NCBI GenBank assembly: GCA_020342025.1
Contig: CP070840.1
Coordinates: 1,090,843-1,101,127, forward strand
From: Deltaproteobacteria bacterium
Lineage (GTDB): Bacteria > Desulfobacterota > DSM-4660 > Desulfatiglandales > HGW-15
Length of the DNA stretch: 10,285 nucleotides
Direction: 5' to 3'
Below, one piece after another: positions 6,228 through 10,285 of this stretch (the first letter of the stretch is position 1; every line of letters begins with the position of its first letter). Below the pieces are notes generated by a model. It was not told the origin of the DNA, ran no database searches, and worked only from the letters and a program-made list of their open reading frames with translations. Position numbers and translations under genes: made by a program.

Positions 6228-8260
6228 GAATCTCTCCTCAAAGACCCATCCGGGTGGAGCGCCCCGATAACCTCGCTGAGGCCGAGGCGCTCGAGGCGGG
6301 CCGGATCAGGCAAGCCGGTGGAAAGCTCCCAGCCCATGGCCTCATAGAAGGCCTTGGCCATGCCATCCAGGTCGAGAGAGACGCCTTTTGCCGGCCCTTT
6401 ATCAAGGGGTGGATGGCCTGATATCCTGGGATGAAGCCTGAAATCACGGCGCGGGTTGAGACCCTCACGGACGTTAAAGGCATGGCGAAGCTGCTCAATC
6501 CGCTCGCCAGTGAGCAGGTAGTCCCCGTCAGAGAGGTTCCAGCCCGTGGCCGCATTGAGCCACTGAATAAGGGGGATGTCTCCTCCCACCTGGGTCCCGA
6601 ATGTGCAGGCGCCCACAGCATCCACCAGCATTCTAAAGAAAGCCCCGACGGCCAGGGCTTCCCCCTTGTTGTCGTAATGGTACCTCTCCTTAGCCGTCAT
6701 AAAGACTGGCGTCTTCTTGGCGCCCTTGAATAGACGGTCCAGACGTTCCAGGTCTAGAAGCATGTAGGAAGAAACAGAATGACGGCCTGGGGCGGGTTCG
6801 CAAAGGTAGGCCATGCCGAAGCCAGGATCGAATTTGGGATCATGCATGGGAGCCTCCATGCCGCCGCAATGGACGGCAAATGCCTCGCTCCCTTGACCTA
6901 TCCTCTCAGATGCGAGATTGACCCCATCGGCCAGGATGTCTCCAAGTCCTTGCCGGTTGATGATCATCTCCGTAAGCTTAATGATGGCCTCGCCGTCGCC
7001 CCACCTGAGTTCCAGACCATCCGTCTCTTTTGTCGTTAAGATGCCATTCTCAAAGCATTCGATGGCAAAGGCCACAACCGCCCCGCAGGAGATAGTGTCC
7101 ATGCCTGCTCTGTTTAAGAGGTCGTTGGCACGGAAGATACTCTGCAGGTCGTCATTGAGGAGCAGGGTGCCGAAGGCACAGAGGGACTCGTATTCGGGCC
7201 GGTGCATTTCTTCAATAAAATAGGGGCCATCTGTGATTTTGACAATGGCTCCGCAGAGAAGTGGGCAGGAGAAGCAACCATACTTTTTGGTCTCATATTT
7301 GACCACAGCCTCTGGACCGATCTTCTGAGAGCGTTTCAGGGGGAAATCCTTGTATCCCACACCGCCCCAGTTCTTGACCGGGCTATCACCGCTCTCGGCA
7401 CTCAAGGCGGTAAGGGCGGAGGTGCCATACTTGCTCAACATCAGGCGCCATAGGTGGGCAGGTTGGCGGGTATAGAGCGGGCCTTTTCTGGTGGCCCAAC
7501 CCATAAAACCGAAAAGACGGTCGCCAAGAAAGCGCTTGAGACCCTTCTGACCCTCGAGTCGTTTCCGAAAGGCGGCGCTCAGCTCTTGAATTCGCTTCCG
7601 ATCAGCCACGCCCACCCTATGGGTCCCGGCAGAGACCACGGCCTTGAGCTTTTTGGAGCCCATCACGCCGCCCAGGCCACTTCGCGCAGCCATGCGACCC
7701 CCATCATTGCAGACCCCTGCGATGAAGCTGAGCTGCTCTCCAGCCGGCCCGATACAGGCCGCGTGCGCCCGCTTTCCGTAACGCTCTTCGAGCCGCTTTT
7801 CCGTTTCGATGGCGTCTACGCCCCAGAACTCTGATGCACTTCTAAGTTCTGCGCTCTGATCATCCAGGTACAGGTAAACGGGTTCAGGACTTGTGCCGTA
7901 GAAGAAGAGGCCATCCAGGCCGCATCGTTTCAGAGAGGGTGAGAAATACCCGCCGCAATTGGCATCACCCCAGCCCCCTGTGAGAGGGGATTTCCCCACC
8001 ACATTAAACCGGCCAGTAAAAAGAGCCCCGGTGTCTGTGAGGAGGCCAGTGGTGAAACCGAGTACGTTGTCTGGACCCATGGGATCCACGCCAGGTTTCA
8101 TGCGGTCCCAGAGAAGTTTGGCGCCCAGGCCCAGACCCCCCAGGTATTTCTGGTAGAAGGCTTCGTCCAGTTCTTGGCAGGAAATCGTGGAGGTGCTCAA
8201 ATCCACGTGAAGGATCCTGCCGCAATAACCTCTACCTGTTCCTCGGGACTCATTCGTCAT
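6224..8260 (-). CDS. aor: Aldehyde:ferredoxin oxidoreductase (tungsten-pterin enzyme)
   Basis: This 678-residue protein is a full-length member of the AOR family, which uses a tungsto-bispterin centre and one 4Fe-4S cluster to oxidise aldehydes to acids with ferredoxin, or the reverse. The N-terminal domain shows GRFNVVGKSPLTGGWGDANCGGYF (about 83-106), the family's pterin-contacting region. The cluster ligands are visible as C329-x2-C332-x3-C336 (CFSCPLLC) and a distal C552 in LVDAVGACTFG. The stretch GMDTISCG (386-393) is also typical, and the C-terminal LNPRRDF...PPLDKGPAKG...LDGM is the family's usual end. No signal peptide or Tat motif is present, so it is cytoplasmic. The ATG has AAGGAGG 7 nt upstream. 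The subfamily (AOR, FOR, WOR or a BamB-like enzyme) and hence the substrate cannot be told by eye. No electron-transfer subunit gene is adjacent, so free ferredoxin is the likely partner. Confidence 0.95.
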   Translation of the reverse strand: MTNESRGTGRGYCGRILHVDLSTSTISCQELDEAFYQKYLGGLGLGAKLLWDRMKPGVDPMGPDNVLGFTTGLLTDTGALFTGRFNVVGKSPLTGGWGDANCGGYFSPSLKRCGLDGLFFYGTSPEPVYLYLDDQSAELRSASEFWGVDAIETEKRLEERYGKRAHAACIGPAGEQLSFIAGVCNDGGRMAARSGLGGVMGSKKLKAVVSAGTHRVGVADRKRIQELSAAFRKRLEGQKGLKRFLGDRLFGFMGWATRKGPLYTRQPAHLWRLMLSKYGTSALTALSAESGDSPVKNWGGVGYKDFPLKRSQKIGPEAVVKYETKKYGCFSCPLLCGAIVKITDGPYFIEEMHRPEYESLCAFGTLLLNDDLQSIFRANDLLNRAGMDTISCGAVVAFAIECFENGILTTKETDGLELRWGDGEAIIKLTEMIINRQGLGDILADGVNLASERIGQGSEAFAVHCGGMEAPMHDPKFDPGFGMAYLCEPAPGRHSVSSYMLLDLERLDRLFKGAKKTPVFMTAKERYHYDNKGEALAVGAFFRMLVDAVGACTFGTQVGGDIPLIQWLNAATGWNLSDGDYLLTGERIEQLRHAFNVREGLNPRRDFRLHPRISGHPPLDKGPAKGVSLDLDGMAKAFYEAMGWELSTGLPDPARLERLGLSEVIGALHPDGSLRRDS
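6234..6239 (-). promoter_or_regulatory. Ribosome-binding site of the MoaD-like gene
   Basis: GAGGAG on the minus strand lies inside the end of the AOR gene, 6 nt before TTG 6227 and 24 nt before the alternative ATG 6209. Together with the TTGA stop-start overlap, it decides for the TTG start and implies translational coupling. Confidence 0.65.
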
Positions 8261-8289
8261 CGAATTGCCTCCTTAACGCCATTGTGAGG

Positions 8290-8317
8290 ATATTAGCAAT
8301 ATTTAGGCAAATATCAA
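8290..8317 (-). promoter_or_regulatory. Possible promoter of the AOR-MoaD operon
   Basis: On the minus strand TTGATA (8317-8312) and TAATAT (8295-8290) are separated by 16 nt. Transcription would begin near 8283, just upstream of the AAGGAGG ribosome-binding site at 8274-8268. The -35 matches at five of six positions, the -10 at four. The region is AT-rich, so the match is suggestive only. Confidence 0.4.
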
Positions 8318-8685
8318 ACAGAAACAAGAAATTTCCAATTCTCTTAGCCATCTTGAATCAAGGACTTGGCACAGTTTGTATGGTTTGGCGCGCCTATAAC
8401 CTGCCTGCCAGGTCTCACAGACTCAGAGTGAGGCGATAAGCCTTTTCGAAATCTGAAAGTTGCGAAAACCTGCGTTCAGCTCGTATTAGAAGGCTCAAGA
8501 ATATGGTCGACTCAAACCCCCTTATTCCTTATACTTAATCTGGACGGTTTGGATATTCTTATGCTATGGTGGATAGACGAAGAGAAGCTGACATATGGGG
8601 TAAGATTCCCCCTTTTACACGAGGAAGGGCCTCCCAAACTACTGCTAAAATTTGAGCAATTAATTATTTTATGATGGAGCAGGGC
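8318..8685. other. Gene-free stretch between the divergent AOR and orphan genes
   Basis: About 370 nt lie between the putative AOR promoter and the start of the plus-strand orphan gene, with no convincing reading frame on either strand. Promoters for both directions would be expected here. I see no -10/-35 pair for the orphan gene that stands out, only weak matches such as TTGCGA...TATTAG near 8459-8488. Short inverted repeats (for example CTCAC...GTGAG near 8414-8432) are only 5 bp long. No tRNA or recognisable riboswitch is visible. The stretch may carry regulatory sites or a decayed gene. Confidence 0.5.
8676..8679 (+). promoter_or_regulatory. Ribosome-binding site deciding the orphan gene start
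   Basis: GGAG ends 6 nt before ATG 8686, with a further AGGG next to it. The upstream ATG 8671 is preceded by AATTAATTATTTT and has no purine-rich site, so the 103-residue product is favoured over 108. Confidence 0.6.
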
Positions 8686-8997
8686 ATGAAAATTAAAGTT
8701 GAGAGCGAGAAGATTATTAAAGCTGTGAAGAAACTGGACGGGATTGAGATCGTATTGGAGAATGCGGAGGATGGCAAGGAGGCGCTCAATCTCATTTTGA
8801 GAAAAACCGGCCTCTTTGACAGAGAGGATTATGGAAAACTGAAGGATGTGGTGGTGACCTCCTTGCAGAAGTACGAGACTTCAGCAGTGGATTATAAAAT
8901 GATATTCTTATTGGAATTTATATTTGAAAAAGATGTCACCCTCGATACAAAGGTGGGCATCTTGCAGGAGTTCCAGGCGTTCTTTAACAAAATTTGA
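8686..8997 (+). CDS. Small protein of unknown function, only plus-strand gene
   Basis: I do not recognise this 103-residue protein. It starts with a beta-like segment (MKIKVESEKIIKAVKKLDG), then IEIVLENAEDGKEALNLILRKTGLFDREDYGKL, and ends with a largely helical, hydrophobic half (YKMIFLLEFIFEKDVTLDTKVGILQEFQAFF). It has no cysteine, signal peptide or membrane helix, and its charge pattern is that of a compact soluble protein. ATG 8686 is preferred over ATG 8671 because GGAG lies 6 nt before it, while the upstream ATG follows an A/T-only stretch. The gene is divergent from AOR (425 nt apart) and convergent with ccsA (15 nt between stops). The clean frame and good binding site argue that it is real. 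A link with AOR is possible from position but otherwise unsupported. Confidence 0.73.
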   Translation: MKIKVESEKIIKAVKKLDGIEIVLENAEDGKEALNLILRKTGLFDREDYGKLKDVVVTSLQKYETSAVDYKMIFLLEFIFEKDVTLDTKVGILQEFQAFFNKI

Positions 8998-9012
8998 TTT
9001 CCATGCTTAGGA

Positions 9013-9849
9013 TTAAGCATAACTGTGGAGGCCGGAAAGGACGAGGTTCACCCCCAGATACGTAAAAATCACGCAAGTAAACCCGACGATAGAGAATATG
9101 GCCAGCTTCTTCCCCCTCCAGCCCCGAATCATTCGTGAGTGGAGCATGGCAGCGTAGACGAGCCAAGTGATAAGGGACCAGGTCTCCTTTGGATCCCATC
9201 CCCAATAGCGTCCCCAAGCTGAATGGGCCCAGACGGCTCCTGTAATAATCCCCAAGGTCAGCAATATGAAGCCAATGACGATCATCTGGTAGCTCAATTC
9301 ATCCAGAATGGGTGAGCTGGGTATAAGTTTCAAGAAGAGGCTCTCGTTATTTGGATTTTCGAGTCGTTTCAGAAGATACATAATGCTTAATCCAAATGCG
9401 ATTCCAAAGGCCGCATACCCAACGAAACAGGTGATCACATGAGCGAGTAGCCAGTTACTCTTTAGGGCAGGAACCAGAGGCTGAATGCGGCTGCTTATAT
9501 TGGTAAATGAGGCATAGGCCATAATGAGAAACGCCAGAGGCGTGGCGAAGGTCCCTATGCTCCTGTTTCCAGTGCGCCACTCTATGAGCAGGTAGAGCAA
9601 AACCAGGGTCCATGAGAAGAAGATCAGTGACTCATAGAGGTTGGAGAGCGGGGCATGACCGATTCCTAGCTGATAGGATTCCACCCACCTGAGGATAATG
9701 GCGATGGTATGAGCCAGCAGACCGAGTGAAGTGATTACAGTCCCTAGGCGCCCAAAAACCTCCCTTCCCATGACCATCATGAGGAGATAGAGCATAAAGG
9801 AGGCAAAATAGACAAAGGTGACATAGTTCAGGATCACGGCGTTTATCAT
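9013..9849 (-). CDS. ccsA: System II cytochrome c biogenesis protein (CcsA/ResC, WWD family)
   Basis: This 278-residue polytopic membrane protein belongs to the heme-handling family with the tryptophan-rich WWD motif, seen here as WGRYWGWDPKETWSLITW (212-229). About eight hydrophobic helices are visible, and histidines H47, H137, H209 and H237 lie at or near helix ends where family members hold heme axial ligands. With ResB (CcsB of chloroplasts) it moves heme across the membrane and attaches it to CxxCH sites of c-type cytochromes. Naming is confusing: the same WWD protein is called CcsA, ResC or, in some bacterial annotations, CcsB. It overlaps the end of resB by 4 nt (ATGA) and has an AAGGA site 8 nt before its ATG, so the two are coupled. 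The length is normal and no motif is damaged, even though the resB beside it contains a stop. Confidence 0.94.
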   Translation of the reverse strand: MINAVILNYVTFVYFASFMLYLLMMVMGREVFGRLGTVITSLGLLAHTIAIILRWVESYQLGIGHAPLSNLYESLIFFSWTLVLLYLLIEWRTGNRSIGTFATPLAFLIMAYASFTNISSRIQPLVPALKSNWLLAHVITCFVGYAAFGIAFGLSIMYLLKRLENPNNESLFLKLIPSSPILDELSYQMIVIGFILLTLGIITGAVWAHSAWGRYWGWDPKETWSLITWLVYAAMLHSRMIRGWRGKKLAIFSIVGFTCVIFTYLGVNLVLSGLHSYA

Positions 9850-10285
9850 GACTTATTTCCTTCTCCAAGGAATAGATTTTGAAGCTCGCTTGTGACCTGC
9901 TCTAGCTCCCTTTCCATCCCGATAGGATTTTTGTTTGCTCTCCCTGCCACACTGATCCGTGTCTTGCCTTTCCCTTTTACGATACGCACCCAGACCCTCT
10001 TGTGGGACGTGAAGAAGGTGATAAAAAAGCCCCCCACCATGAGAAAACAGCCCATCCAAACCAAGGGGACGCCCGGGTCTCTGGCGACCTGAAGCCCTGT
10101 TTAGTATTGGTTCTCCAGTTTTTCCAGAAAGAAGGTATAGGGTTTGAAGGAGGAGGGATTCAAAATGGGCGCCTTGAACATGGCGCCAGGAAATCGCTTT
10201 TTCAACATTTCCAGGCGCTGGAACACCCAGAATTTCAGTTCATCTCCCTGCTCAGGCTTGACAGAAATCATGGCAGCGGGTCCCA
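9846..10285 (-). pseudogene. resB: resB, C-terminal part, interrupted by an in-frame TAA
   Basis: One reading frame spans the whole segment but is broken by TAA at 10103-10101. The 60 codons before the stop read as the end of the extracytoplasmic ResB domain (MISVKPEQGDELKFWVFQRL and onward to LEKLENQY). The 84 codons after it continue in the same frame with TGLQVARDPGVPLVWMGC, a membrane helix (about VPLVWMGCFLMVGGFFITFF) and FTSHKRVWVRI, the standard end of ResB where Y-x-TGLQV...DPG is conserved. ResB works with CcsA in heme delivery and cytochrome c assembly. The stop removes the last membrane helix and the cytoplasmic tail. No ribosome-binding site precedes the possible restarts TTG 10064 or ATG 10055. 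The rest of the gene lies beyond the window. It may be a true nonsense mutation or a sequencing error; a recoded TAA is unlikely because neighbours end with TAA. Confidence 0.85.

Noticed and set aside
7454..7834. Plus-strand frames inside the AOR gene (126 codons here and others at 6431-7223)
   Set aside because: All lie antisense to a full-length AOR with intact motifs and have no family features.
8366..8382. Sigma-54-like word TTGGCAC on the plus strand upstream of the orphan gene
   Set aside because: The GG half is present, but the required GC is not found 10 nt later, and the site is about 300 nt from the gene.
9003..9020. 7-bp hairpin (ATGCTTA / TAAGCAT, GGAT loop) between the convergent ends of the orphan gene and ccsA
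   Set aside because: Position fits a two-way terminator, but the stem is short and AT-rich and no T-run follows directly on either strand.
9846..10064. Treating the tail of resB as a separate 72-residue membrane protein
   Set aside because: It has no binding site, and its sequence is the ordinary ResB C-terminus continuing in frame from upstream.

Overview
The window looks like chromosomal DNA from an anaerobic, Gram-negative, deltaproteobacterium-like organism (Desulfobacterota). This is inferred from gene content, not from a marker gene: a tungsten-type aldehyde:ferredoxin oxidoreductase with a MoaD-like partner, a System II (ResB/CcsA) cytochrome c maturation pair, an FmdB zinc-ribbon protein of the form common in that group, and ExbB/ExbD proton-channel genes. 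Almost everything is read from the minus strand; the one clear exception is a small orphan gene at 8686-8997. There are no tRNA, rRNA, IS or CRISPR features.

Layout in minus-strand transcription order. (1) 10285-9013: the end of resB, carrying an in-frame TAA at 10101-10103, and ccsA, which overlaps it by 4 nt. (2) 8260-5931: an aldehyde ferredoxin oxidoreductase gene with a strong ribosome-binding site and a plausible promoter, then a MoaD/ThiS-like gene joined to it by a TTGA overlap. (3) 5811-2491: a tight four-gene unit of an FmdB-like zinc ribbon, an exported protein with three NEW3-like repeats and a C-terminal membrane anchor, a NosF-like ABC ATPase and a NosY-like ABC-2 permease, closed by a very clear intrinsic terminator at 2441-2471. 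(4) 2227-1997: a 76-residue acidic coiled-coil protein of unknown function with its own extended -10 promoter. (5) 1737-1: exbB, exbD, an ftsB/divIC-like gene, and the start of a TPR-like protein that runs off the window.

Units 1 and 2 fit an anaerobic redox lifestyle: heme attachment to exported c-type cytochromes, and ferredoxin-linked aldehyde/acid interconversion with a tungsten-pterin enzyme. Unit 3 looks like an export or membrane-remodelling ABC system in which the NEW3 protein could be the extracytoplasmic partner, the place NosD holds beside NosF/NosY. Unit 5 combines a proton-driven envelope motor with a cell-division coiled-coil protein.

The observations most worth following up are the premature stop in resB, the NEW3/NosFY-like operon headed by a zinc ribbon, and the unrecognised plus-strand protein beside the AOR gene. 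No clearly novel multi-gene system such as a defence island or retron is visible. Several starts were moved from the longest open frame on the basis of ribosome-binding sites and overlaps. Start choice is unusual here: exbB, ftsB and the MoaD-like gene all appear to use TTG.
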